A stretch of DNA of 64,000 nucleotides, from positions 248,001 through 312,000 of the forward strand of contig NZ_CP050302.1 in the NCBI RefSeq assembly GCF_014189505.1, written 5' to 3'. The notes beneath the pieces were generated by a model that was not told where the DNA came from, searched no databases, and saw nothing but the letters and a program-made list of their open reading frames with translations. The first letter of the stretch is position 1; every line of letters begins with the position of its first letter. The translations under genes were made by a program, and so were the position numbers. The stretch is from Phyllobacterium sp. 628 (GTDB taxonomy: Bacteria; Pseudomonadota; Alphaproteobacteria; Rhizobiales; Rhizobiaceae). Shown here one piece after another: positions 1 through 7,841 of the stretch.

Positions 1-39
1 GCCGCCGACGATGAGAACCCGTGAATTTGTGTCCGCCAT
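1..39 (-). CDS. N-terminus of FAD/NAD(P)-binding protein (partial)
   Basis: Only the first 13 codons are in the window, reading leftwards from an ATG at 37-39 with a GGAAAG ribosome binding site just upstream. The peptide MADTNSRVLIVGG is the typical first beta strand and start of the glycine-rich dinucleotide-binding turn of FAD-dependent monooxygenases and other NAD(P)/FAD oxidoreductases. The family beyond that cannot be decided. It is the left flank of the Tn3-family element, whose left end lies about 140 bp upstream of this start. Confidence 0.5.
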   Translation of the reverse strand, partial: MADTNSRVLIVGG

Positions 40-181
40 GTTGCTTTCCTTGTTTCATCCAGTGTTGAACCCGGAGGCAGATTTCTCAGACCTGAGACGC
101 ATTCGCAAACGGAAGAAAGCGATAGACCCATCGGAAACTCCGATGATGCTATGGCAGGAGCGACGCGCACAATTCTTGCTT

Positions 182-228
182 GGCCTAACCGGCCCGAACG
201 TGCGATTTTGGCCATTTGAAAGAACAGA
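182..228 (+). repeat. Left terminal inverted repeat of the Tn3-family unit
   Basis: 47 bp that match the reverse complement of 4140-4186 at 46 of 47 positions. The outer end reads GGCCTAACC rather than the GGGG usual for Tn3-family termini. Confidence 0.85.
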
Positions 229-304
229 TACAGTACACTGTGTGCATTGACATGTTTCGGTCGTGTTGATTGAGGTTCCACGCCTATTTTGTTGGAGTGG
301 ATTT

Positions 305-2086
305 ATGAGTTTGAATATTTCTATTGCGGACTTGGCCAGGGATTGGAGCCTCTCTTTTTCTGATCTGGATTTTGTAAATGCCAGGTCGATTGCAACGCGA
401 CTGGGATTGTCAGTTCAGTTAAAATTCTTTGCATCCCGTGGTTATTTCATCGAGAAGATAAGTGACGTGCCAGACGATGCTGTGAATTATCTCGCCGAGC
501 AGCTTGGCGGTGCGAGAAGTGCATTGTCGGCGGATGATTTTTCGAGCCGTTCCGGTCGCCGACACATCTCGGAAATTCTGAAATACCTCGGATTTCGTCG
601 CATGACACGTGATGACCGGGACGTGCTGTCGTCCTTCATAGCTTCCGAGCTGTGCCCGAAAGGCCTGCAAATCGGGTCGATGATTGAGCAAGCGTTCTTG
701 TGGTGCCGAGATCGAAAGATATTTGAACCCTCACGTCAGGAATTGAACCGCCTTGCGCGCACGGAGCGCCAAAGATTCCTCGACACGTTTCTCGGCAGTG
801 TCGTTGCTAGGCTTGCACCTGAAACAATTGCGATGATGAAAAGTTCGCTGGAAGACGCTGATGGCCCGCGTGGCTACAACACGATGAATGCCAGCGCCGG
901 TCAGGTGTCCTTGGATAATTTTCTCGCGGTGACGGAACGGCTTGCCTTCATCCAATCGCTGAAACTGCCACGAAGTATGCTCCTTGTGCCAGGCAAGGGT
1001 TGGATTGATCAGATCGTGCGCCGGGTTGGCGGCGAAAGAGCTTCTGAAATGCGCCGCCATGCGCCCGCACGTCAACTTGGGCTCTACGCCGTGTTCCTGA
1101 TGGCACGGGAGGCGCAGATCACCGATACGATCATCGACCTTCTGGTGGAGACAGTTCATAAGATTACGACGCGCTCGAAGCGCAAAGTTGTTGCCGGCAT
1201 TGCTCGCGACATTGAGAAGGTCTACGGCAAGGAACGGCTTCTCGTTGATATCGCTACTGCCGCAATCGATGAGCCATCAGGCCGCGTATGTGATGTGATT
1301 TTTCCGGTAGCTGGCCAGGCAAAGCTTGCAGCCGTTATAAAGGAATACCGGGCCAAAGGAGCACTCGACCGGCGGATCTACGAAGTGATGCGCGGATCCT
1401 ACGCCAGTCATTATCGCCGGATGTTACCGAAACTGCTGTCGGTGCTGGAGTTCCGCTCGAACAATACGGCATGGCGGCCGGTTCTGAATGCATTGGAGTG
1501 GATCAAGCGCACGCTCGATGACGGCAGTCGTTTTGTACCACCTTTCGGTGTTCCTGTTGACGACGTCATTCCGGCAAAATGGCGCAGCTCAGTCATCGAT
1601 GAGAAGGGGCGGATCAACCGTATCAGTTACGAATTGTGTGTCCTCAGCCAATTGCGCGATTGCATCCGCGCCAAGGAAATCTGGGTTGTCGGCGCCGACC
1701 GTTATCGCAACCCAGACGATGATCTACCGCGAGATTTCGACGATAAACGTGCTTCGTATTACTCGGCGCTCAACCTGACACAGGATGCCCGTACATTCAC
1801 GGCAATCATCAAGGCCGAAATGGAGCGGGAACTGCGTTTGCTTAATGCCGAGATGCCGCACAACAGGCATGTACGGATCATCGATCAAGGTGAAAATCGC
1901 ATATCAATTACGCCGTTTCAGCCCGTGCCGGAGCCACATGGTCTTGTATCGGTAAAAGCAGAGATTGGCCGGCGCTGGCCAATGACGGAGTTACTGGATG
2001 TATTGAAAGAGACCGCGCTCGACACAGGCTTTCTGTCCGCCTTTGAAACATCTGCATCGCGCGTTGCACTTCAACAGGATAAACTA
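305..2086 (+). pseudogene. tnpA: Tn3-family transposase, 5' part (interrupted)
   Basis: First 594 codons of a Tn3-type transposase from ATG 305 (an in-frame ATG at 263 would add 14 residues). It has the N-terminal DUF4158-like region (MSLNISIADLARDWSLSF onward) followed by the central Tn3 region. The frame is cut at codon CTA 2084-2086, where an IS5-family element inserted; the frame runs on into the IS and stops at 2122. Joining codon 594 to the sequence at 2938 gives the continuous text [17 protein letters not shown], the normal junction into the catalytic domain, and a full length of about 970 residues, usual for the family. Confidence 0.9.
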
Positions 2087-2935
2087 GGACGTGTTGACAA
2101 AGAGGGTTTTCAAATCACGTAGGTTTTGATTCAAGGTAGCTTTCACGGAGGTTATCTTGATCCGAGGTTTGATGAGCGATGAGGAATGGGCCTGCCTGGA
2201 ACCATTTGTGATTGAACGAGGCGCTCGCAGTGGGCGACGACCAAGAGATCACCGGCTTGTTCTGGATGGGGTATTTTGGATCGCACGGACAGGTGTCGCT
2301 TGGCGCGACTTGCATGAACACTTTGGCAAATGGTCATCAGTTTACCGCCAGTTCCGGCGCTGGACACTGTCGGGCTTGTGGGATGTGCTGCTTGAGGCCT
2401 TTAACGAAAGTGGTGACGGTAATCCCAGCCTGCAAATGATCGACAGCACAATCATCCGGGCACATCATTGTTCAGCCGGCGCTAAAGGGGGACTCCGCGT
2501 CAGGGTCTTGGCCGCTCAAAAGGTGGCTTTACGACCAAAATCCATCTCCGTATCAATGCGATGGGCCTGCCCATAGCCTTCACACTGACTAGCGGAGAAG
2601 TCTCGGACTTCAAGGGATACATGCCCGTTATGGACGCCGACGGACCCGCGCCAAAGGTGCTACTGGCTGACAAGGGTTACGATGCCGATTTTATTCGTCA
2701 GGACATGGAAAAGCGCGGTGGTATCGCCTTGGTGCCGACCAAACGCAACAGGCTCGTCCAGCTTCCCATCGATACCGCTATCTATGCCCTGCGCAACATG
2801 GTCGAACGTTGCTTCAACAAGTTGAAAAACGCTCGAAGGCTTGCAACCCGATACGACAAAACCGCCGACAGTTATCTCGGCTTCGTCCACATCGTCTCAA
2901 TCCGCCTGTGGATGCGCCACTTTGTCAACGCCTCC
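2087..2935 (+). mobile_element. IS5-family (IS427-group) insertion sequence, 849 bp
   Basis: The ends form an imperfect inverted repeat (left GGACGTGTTGACAAAG, right end reverse complement GGAGGCGTTGACAAAG). It is flanked by a duplicated TA (2085-2086 and 2936-2937) within CTAG on both sides, the YTAR target preference known for IS711/IS6501-like elements of Brucella and Ochrobactrum. Length, two overlapping reading frames and target choice all fit the IS427 group. Removing the IS and one TA restores the Tn3 transposase frame exactly, so this is a clean insertion without later decay of the target. Confidence 0.9.
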
Positions 2936-2938
2936 TAG
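2157..2938 (+). CDS. IS5-family transposase, two frames joined by -1 frameshift
   Basis: The first frame (2157-2576) starts at TTG 2157 behind GGAGG with a 5-base gap and reads [17 protein letters not shown], the DUF4096-like N-terminal part of IS5 transposases. The second frame continues to 2938 with the DDE part ([43 protein letters not shown]). The switch point is probably the AAAGGGGG run at 2484-2491: a -1 slip there gives the contiguous family text [22 protein letters not shown]. Programmed frameshifting is usual in the IS427 group. The stop codon TAG (2936-2938) lies outside the IS and is supplied by the duplicated target TA plus the next base. Nothing suggests inactivation. Confidence 0.85.
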
Positions 2939-4068
2939 ATCAGCGATTGATCCTGTGTCTTTACGGACATGGCACCAATGCCGGACTCAAGCGCATAGCG
3001 ACCGGATGCAAGGATGTCAGCTATGATGAGCTGCAGCATGTGGACAGGCGCTTTATTCATGCGGCAGCGTTGAAAGATGCATGTGCTCGCGTTGCCAATG
3101 CAACGCTTGCTATCCGCAACACAGCTATCTGGGGCGATACCGGCACGGCCTGCGCATCGGATTCCAAGAAATTCGGGGCATGGGACAGGAATATGATGAC
3201 GGAGTGGCATGCCCGATACGGCGGGCGCGGCGTGATGATCTACTGGCATATTGAAAAGGGAGCAACGTGCATTTATTCGCAACTGAAACGCTGCTCATCA
3301 TCCGAAGTTGCTTCGATGATAACTGGCGTGCTGCGCCATTGCACCGACATGGATATCCAGCGTCAATATGTTGACAGTCACGGTCAGAGCGCGGTTGGCT
3401 TTGCTTTCAGCTACCTTCTTGGGTTTGATCTTGCGCCACGCTTAAAGGCCATAGCCCGACAGAAACTGGCATTGCCGTCGTTGGAATTGCGCAAGGAGTT
3501 ATCTAACCTCTCGCCTATCCTTTCCGGCGTGATTGCCTGGGACGACATTGAGCAGCAATATGACGAGATGGTGAAATACGCGGCGGCAATGCAGAGCAGA
3601 ACTGCAGATCCGGAAGCCATCTTAAGCCGTTTCGCCCGGGCAGAAGTGATGCACCCGACCTACAAAGGACTGAGCGAACTTGGCCGGGCTATCAAAACGA
3701 TCTTCCTGTGCCGGTACCTGCGCCATGAAGCATTTCGCCGTGAAATCAACGAAGGATTGAACGTGGTGGAGAACTGGAACAGTGCCAATGGGTTTGTTTT
3801 CTTTGGCAAAGGCAGTGAATTTTCGACCAACAATGTTGAAGATCAGGAAATATCGGTACTGGCGCTGCATTTGTTGCAGGCATCTCTCGTCTACGTAAAC
3901 ACGCGAATGCTTCAATCGGTTCTGATCGAGCCAAAATGGTCCGAGCGGCTCACCCAGGACGATTATCGCGGCCTGACACCGCTAATCTATTCTCATGTCA
4001 ATCCGTATGGAAAATTTGAGCTTGATCTGAACAACCGGATCGAGATCGAGCAAAAAGCCGCGGCATGA
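2938..4068 (+). pseudogene. tnpA: Tn3-family transposase, 3' catalytic part (interrupted)
   Basis: The last 376 codons of the split transposase, in the same frame as the 5' part once the IS is removed. They hold the Tn3 DDE catalytic domain: [14 protein letters not shown], then [19 protein letters not shown] (a catalytic Asp region) and [19 protein letters not shown], ending with the C-terminal DLNNRIEIE. No start codon with a ribosome binding site is evident after the insertion, so this part is unlikely to be translated by itself. Sequence quality is good, with no internal stops, so the interruption looks recent. Confidence 0.9.
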
Positions 4069-4139
4069 CTATGCTCGATATAGAGTGAAAATTGTAAACC
4101 TGGTGGCGATGTACGATCCAATAACGGGTGGGTTCGCCG

Positions 4140-4186
4140 TCTGTTCTTTCAAATGGCCAAAATCGCACGCTCGGGCCGGTTAGGCC
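4140..4186 (-). repeat. Right terminal inverted repeat of the Tn3-family unit
   Basis: Inverse copy of 182-228 with one mismatch. Its outer end (GGCC, 4183-4186) directly touches the in-frame remnant of a methyltransferase gene. Confidence 0.85.
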
Positions 4187-4396
4187 GTGAAGGGTATTCT
4201 CCGTGGCGCATTCAAATATCTGCGGCCCGGTGGATCATTTTACCAGATCACTTATGGCCCACGTTGTCCGGTTTCCCCTGATATCCTTGATCATCTGCAT
4301 CTGGAGACCCGATTTGTCGGCCGCACCATGCGGAATGTTCCGCCGGCATCCGTTTATCGGATCAACCGTGCCTCCAATCTTTCAGCGACAGAGTGA
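4187..4396 (+). pseudogene. C-terminal remnant of a phospholipid N-methyltransferase-like gene
   Basis: The 69 codons after the transposon end read VKGILRGAFKYLRPGG, then FYQITYGPRCPVSPDILDHL, RFVGRTMRNVPPASVYRINR and stop. This matches the C-terminal strands of the class I SAM-dependent PmtA-like phosphatidylethanolamine methyltransferases, including the LRPGG and YGP segments. The SAM-binding N-terminal two thirds are missing and are not found left of the transposon, so the gene was cut by the element or by a linked deletion. A GTG sits at the first codon but no ribosome binding site from the original gene remains. The assignment to PmtA-like enzymes is by motif recognition only. Confidence 0.65.
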
Positions 4397-4402
4397 ATTC
4401 AC

Positions 4403-5002
4403 ATGGATACCTTTAACTGGTTTTCCCCTTTGCTCGGTTACGGCTTCTGCGGTGTCATATGTCTCGCCGTACTGGAAAAATTTGTTCCACTTTTTCCTTC
4501 CTATCTGCTTTTGATGCTGCTTGGCATGACCATCCTCGATATTCAGGGGCTTGGTTTCACGATCCTTGCCACGACGACAGGGTCGGTTATCGGCGCGATG
4601 TGCTGGTATTGCATCGGTAAATCTTTGGGTGCAGACCGTGTCGCCGGTGCAGTAGACCGATATGGGAGATATCTATTCGTCAGTCCCCAGTTCTATTCCC
4701 GTCTGACGGGTGCCTACCGGCGTAATCATTTCTGGGTGACACTCACCGGGCAAATGATACCCGCGGTCCGTATCTATCTTGCGCTTCCGGCGGGTATTCT
4801 CCGGCTTGATTTTCTGACTTTCAGTCTCGCTACTTTTGCCGGCAGTCTGCTTTGGAATGCTCCGTTCCTTTGCCTTGGATATACTATCCGTGCTTCGCAC
4901 TATGATCCGGTCGAAGTGGGTTTATGGGCCGCTTTATGTCTCGTGGGCGCGGAAGGGTTGATCGCAGCCTCTCTTACAATCTACAAGCGGGCCAATACGT
5001 GA
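4403..5002 (+). CDS. DedA-family (VTT domain) inner-membrane protein
   Basis: A 199-residue integral membrane protein. Family marks are the N-terminal re-entrant region (FVPLFPSYLLLMLLGM), an amphipathic stretch (DRYGRYLFVSPQFYSRLTGAYRRN), and GQMIPAVRIYLALPAGILRL, the version of the DedA motif usually read as G-R-x-P-x-x-R-x-x-x-P-x-x-A-G. Members are proposed lipid scramblases or half-type transporters that keep the membrane and proton motive force in order. It begins 6 bp after the truncated methyltransferase and may once have been co-transcribed with it, which would pair two membrane-lipid functions. The start ATG 4403 is the first in frame. Confidence 0.85.
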   Translation: MDTFNWFSPLLGYGFCGVICLAVLEKFVPLFPSYLLLMLLGMTILDIQGLGFTILATTTGSVIGAMCWYCIGKSLGADRVAGAVDRYGRYLFVSPQFYSRLTGAYRRNHFWVTLTGQMIPAVRIYLALPAGILRLDFLTFSLATFAGSLLWNAPFLCLGYTIRASHYDPVEVGLWAALCLVGAEGLIAASLTIYKRANT

Positions 5003-5046
5003 TGTTTTGGTGGAGGCAGGTGGCAGATGTACTTCGCTACAGCTGT

Positions 5047-5367
5047 CTACGAACTTGTGGATTCCACCAACCTGGGTTGTCCATAGACGCGTCTCAGCAC
5101 CATAGCGGAAAGTAGTCCCATATCGACAACGCCCAAAACAATGAGGACCTGTATCTGAATCCCGGCAAAATATTCCGAAATCCAGAAAATATAGCCAAGA
5201 AACATAATCGCCATGAAAACTGTACGTTCGACGGACAAGCCCAGGTGGTGGATCCCGAGAACAGCCGCTATCCCGACAAGAGTGGCTGATACGCCGATCA
5301 CCAATGGCAATAGCTCGCTTCCTATCTGTTGAATTTCAACCTGCATGAGAAAAAATAGCTCCGCCAT
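5047..5367 (-). CDS. Small membrane protein of unknown function
   Basis: 106 residues with three predicted membrane spans (about 15-40, 47-68 and 72-90) and a polar C-terminus ending RRVYGQPRLVESTSS. I do not recognise a family. It converges on the DedA gene (45 bp between stop codons) and lies 150 bp downstream of the COG4705-type membrane protein on the same strand, so it may belong to the same transcription unit. The frame is free of rare features. Confidence 0.55.
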   Translation of the reverse strand: MAELFFLMQVEIQQIGSELLPLVIGVSATLVGIAAVLGIHHLGLSVERTVFMAIMFLGYIFWISEYFAGIQIQVLIVLGVVDMGLLSAMVLRRVYGQPRLVESTSS

Positions 5368-5520
5368 GATTATGATTCCCCGGTCCGTAAACTGCCTGTG
5401 TTGCAGTGGAATTACGCACTGACATCCGCAACATTATTTGTCCGTCGTCCCGGCGGGACGAAGCAAAGATTTCGTGCCACCAGCCAATTCAAAACGCTGC
5501 GGCGCGAACGTACCGCCGGA

Positions 5521-6312
5521 TCAGCTCGAGCTACGTCTCAACACTGAGTAATTCTTATCCCGGGACATGACTGTCATGTAGACGACGATTGCTACGATAC
5601 AGCTGAGGAAAATCAGGCTCGTGATGACTGTCCCAAATCCCAGTCCGCCATATTCAAGCGGCTGTGCAAGAAAGTCGCCGAGTGACGCCCCCAGGGGACG
5701 TGTGAAGATATAAGCGAGCCAAAATGCCCACACGCCATCGAGATTGAGGAAATAATAACACGCAGCCACAGCCGCGATGATGCCGCCAAAGATAAGACCC
5801 GTCGTTATAAAACCAAAACCGAATGTTTCCGCGACGAGATCGCCAGCTGATGTACCCAAGGCGAACGTAAACAGGATTGCCAACCAATAGAACGTCTCGC
5901 GCCTCGCCGTGAAAATCGAATGAATTGAAAGCGTCTTTTCACTCGCATACCAAAGAGCAAAAATGGCAATCAACAGGTCGCTGAAAATCGTCGTTGTGAT
6001 CTGGAGTGACACGTGGAAATTATCAACGAGATTATCCGTAATGAGCGTGCCGACGACACTGATAAGCACTACAGCTGTCCAATAGGCCCAGGGTACGTAT
6101 TTCTTCTGACGAAACTGGGTAATAAGTGCGACCACAAGAATGGCGCCCATAATTAAAGAGGTAACAGACAAGCCGAGACCAAGGTTGACTGCCAGGTAAT
6201 CGGCAGCTGTCTCGCCCATCGTCACGGCCAGTAATTTTATTATCCAGAAATCAATCTTGACCTCAGGTACCCTGTTTGAGGGCCCGGGGACACCTTGTAT
6301 GGACACGCTCAT
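5521..6312 (-). CDS. COG4705-type multi-pass membrane protein
   Basis: 263 residues, mostly hydrophobic, with about eight spans. It is built from repeats of one motif: KLLAVTMGETAADYLAVNLGLG near the N-terminus, LFTFALGTSAGDLVAETFGFGF in the middle, and FTRPLGASLGDFLAQPLEYGGLGFG near the C-terminus. This repeated GxxxGD(F/L) pattern identifies the uncharacterised COG4705 membrane proteins. Their role is unknown. It is followed upstream by a small exported protein gene (36-bp gap, same strand) and lies opposite a two-component system, a context often seen for such proteins and suggesting that the sensor kinase pair may control it. Confidence 0.75.
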   Translation of the reverse strand: MSVSIQGVPGPSNRVPEVKIDFWIIKLLAVTMGETAADYLAVNLGLGLSVTSLIMGAILVVALITQFRQKKYVPWAYWTAVVLISVVGTLITDNLVDNFHVSLQITTTIFSDLLIAIFALWYASEKTLSIHSIFTARRETFYWLAILFTFALGTSAGDLVAETFGFGFITTGLIFGGIIAAVAACYYFLNLDGVWAFWLAYIFTRPLGASLGDFLAQPLEYGGLGFGTVITSLIFLSCIVAIVVYMTVMSRDKNYSVLRRSSS

Positions 6313-6347
6313 CGCCTTGGATCCTTATATGAATGGATGGGATGGAA

Positions 6348-6608
6348 TTATTTGCCCATGATCTTCAAGGCCTGCTGAAAGAATTCGTCAGCCCGCTTGT
6401 CGTCGTCAGCGTTACAACGTTCAACGCCCTTGGCTTCAAGCTGAGCAACCGTCGCCTTGTCAGCATCCGAAAGTGTCGCGGATGATTTGGCGGCACGGAC
6501 GTCTTTCAGCATGTCTTCACAAGGCACAGGACTTGCGGCGAACCCTTGCGATGCCGCCAGGCCCGACGACAGAACGAGGAACGAAATAAAGATGACGGAT
6601 TTCTTCAT
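6348..6608 (-). CDS. Small exported protein, about 86 residues
   Basis: Clear Sec signal peptide (MKKSVIFISFLVLSSGLAASQGFA, cleavage after AxA) followed by a short, charged helical domain with two cysteines (VPCEDML and VERCNADDD), which could form a disulfide. AGGAG ribosome binding site before ATG 6608. I recognise no function; similar small alpha-helical periplasmic proteins are common in rhizobia. It lies just upstream of the COG4705-type gene and probably shares its transcript. Confidence 0.7.
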   Translation of the reverse strand: MKKSVIFISFLVLSSGLAASQGFAASPVPCEDMLKDVRAAKSSATLSDADKATVAQLEAKGVERCNADDDKRADEFFQQALKIMGK

Positions 6609-6794
6609 TGGATTGAGCTCCTGATTTCATTAGCCAAGAAAGATGGGCTGACATAGAGACGGCTGACAAAAATGTTCTGTTCATCCGCAGGCCCGTTTTT
6701 ATGTACTGCTCAATACGGGAGCCTTGCCAAAACAATACAGTTTCGTAAGGATCGCCTCGCACCGTGTCCCGACGAGGGGAGAAGGTGTCTCGCG

Positions 6795-6893
6795 TCAACC
6801 TGGCATCGTCAAAAACGAGAGCGCCAGAGCAGCAAGCAATACTGCGCTGATAAACAATGCCGGGTATTTTTCCAGATATCTGTTCAATTGCAT
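6795..6893 (-). CDS. Possible 30-32 residue single-span membrane peptide
   Basis: A short frame reading MQLNRYLEKYPALFISAVLL then AALALSFLTMPG, with one hydrophobic span flanked by a basic N-terminus. AAGGAG sits 1 base before ATG 6893 but 7 bases before an in-frame TTG at 6887, so TTG is the likelier start (30 residues). It lies between the small exported protein and the divergent response regulator, close to the paired dyads at 6963-7015. Function unknown; supported only by the ribosome binding site and the clean membrane span. Confidence 0.45.
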   Translation of the reverse strand: MQLNRYLEKYPALFISAVLLAALALSFLTMPG

Positions 6894-6962
6894 TCTCCTT
6901 CATTGATCAGGTTTCACGAGGGAGAGATTGAACTCGAGATCTTACGGGTAATTGCCCGGCTG

Positions 6963-7015
6963 TTTACGGTTTTGTAAAAATGAGTGACCCGCTCGCTTTC
7001 TTACGAAATGGTAAG
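6963..7015. promoter_or_regulatory. Two similar dyads, candidate response-regulator sites
   Basis: TTTAC-N6-GTAAA at 6963-6978 and CTTAC-N6-GTAAG at 7000-7015 share the pattern YTTAC-N6-GTAAR with centres 37 bp apart. They lie 150-200 bp before the response-regulator start and between divergent genes, a normal place for autoregulation. Binding by the neighbouring regulator is inferred. Confidence 0.4.
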
Positions 7016-7163
7016 CTAGCGGCAAGGTCTCCGTTAAGCTGTTTCTATAATGAAATTCGAGTTTGATGATACTATGGGGCGTCCTCGTGGGAGGTACTTT
7101 GCGTACATCACCCTACTTTGGCTGGATATCATGAGAGCTCAGACTGGCTTCGATCGGATAAAC

Positions 7164-7841
7164 ATGCGGATACTGATCATAGAAGATGACCAACAAACGT
7201 CTGAATATATCGCGAAAGGTTTTTCCGAAGCGGGCCACAATGCCGAAGTCATTACCGAAGGCAGAAATGCGCTTTCGCACGCTGCCGGAGAGGAATACGA
7301 CGTTCTCATTGTCGACAGGATGCTTCCCGGCCTCGATGGCTTGTCAATCGTCAAGGCATTGCGGGCTGCCGGCATCAAAACGCCAGTCCTGTTTTTGACT
7401 TCAGTCGGAGGGCTTGATGACCGCGTCGAAGGTCTTGAAGCAGGCGGTGACGATTATCTCGTCAAGCCGTTTGCCTTTTCTGAGCTGGCAGCACGGGTGA
7501 ATGCTTTGCACCGGCGTCCGCCTTTTCAAAGCGAAACCAATGTTATATCAGTCGCCGATCTGGAGGTTGACCTGATCCGCCGAACTGTGCGGCGCAGCGG
7601 CAAGATAATTGATCTGCAACCGCGCGAATTCCGGTTGCTGGAAGTTTTGGTTCGTAATGAAGGCCGTGTCCTGACACGGACCATGTTACTTGAGCGTGTA
7701 TGGGATTTTCATTTTGACCCAAAGACAAGCGTTGTCGAAACGCACATCAGCCGTCTGCGAACCAAGATAGACAAGCCTTTCCCGATCCAGCTGCTGCATA
7801 CTGTCCGAAACACCGGCTATAGCCTGCATGCGCCACATTGA
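7164..7841 (+). CDS. OmpR-family response regulator
   Basis: 225 residues from ATG 7164; earlier in-frame starts would add a non-homologous leader before MRILIIEDD. The receiver domain (1-115) has the acidic pair D8/D9, phospho-acceptor D51 in VDRMLPG, and K101 in LVKPF. The C-terminal winged-helix DNA-binding domain (about 127-222) has the family text LQPREFRLLEVLVRNEGRVLTRTMLLERVW and VETHISRLRTKI. The stop overlaps the sensor kinase start by 14 bp, so the two are translationally coupled. It lacks the features needed to name a specific system. The target is probably local, as a pair of YTTAC-N6-GTAAR dyads lies upstream. Confidence 0.92.
   Translation: MRILIIEDDQQTSEYIAKGFSEAGHNAEVITEGRNALSHAAGEEYDVLIVDRMLPGLDGLSIVKALRAAGIKTPVLFLTSVGGLDDRVEGLEAGGDDYLVKPFAFSELAARVNALHRRPPFQSETNVISVADLEVDLIRRTVRRSGKIIDLQPREFRLLEVLVRNEGRVLTRTMLLERVWDFHFDPKTSVVETHISRLRTKIDKPFPIQLLHTVRNTGYSLHAPH

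Larger units (their letters stand above)
182..4186 (+). mobile_element. Tn3-family, tnpA-only transposon unit (4005 bp, interrupted by an IS5-family element)
   Basis: The unit is bounded by 47-bp terminal inverted repeats (182-228 and 4140-4186) that differ at one base and begin GGCCTAACCGGCCCGA. Inside is one gene, a Tn3-type transposase, split by an 849-bp IS. Without that IS and one copy of its 2-bp target duplication the unit would be about 3154 bp, the size class of resolvase-less Tn3 relatives such as IS1071. No resolvase gene or res site is seen. The 5 bp outside each end (TGCTT and GTGAA) do not match, so there is no target duplication; the right end abuts a decapitated methyltransferase gene. 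This suggests deletion or recombination next to the element after insertion. Confidence 0.85.

Noticed and set aside
11..250. Plus-strand open frame of 79 codons at the left edge
   Set aside because: It overlaps the start of a minus-strand gene with a good ribosome binding site and runs through the Tn3 inverted repeat; no family resemblance.
7050..7163. Upstream extension of the response-regulator frame
   Set aside because: The receiver domain begins at ATG 7164; the 38 extra residues resemble nothing and would cover the promoter.
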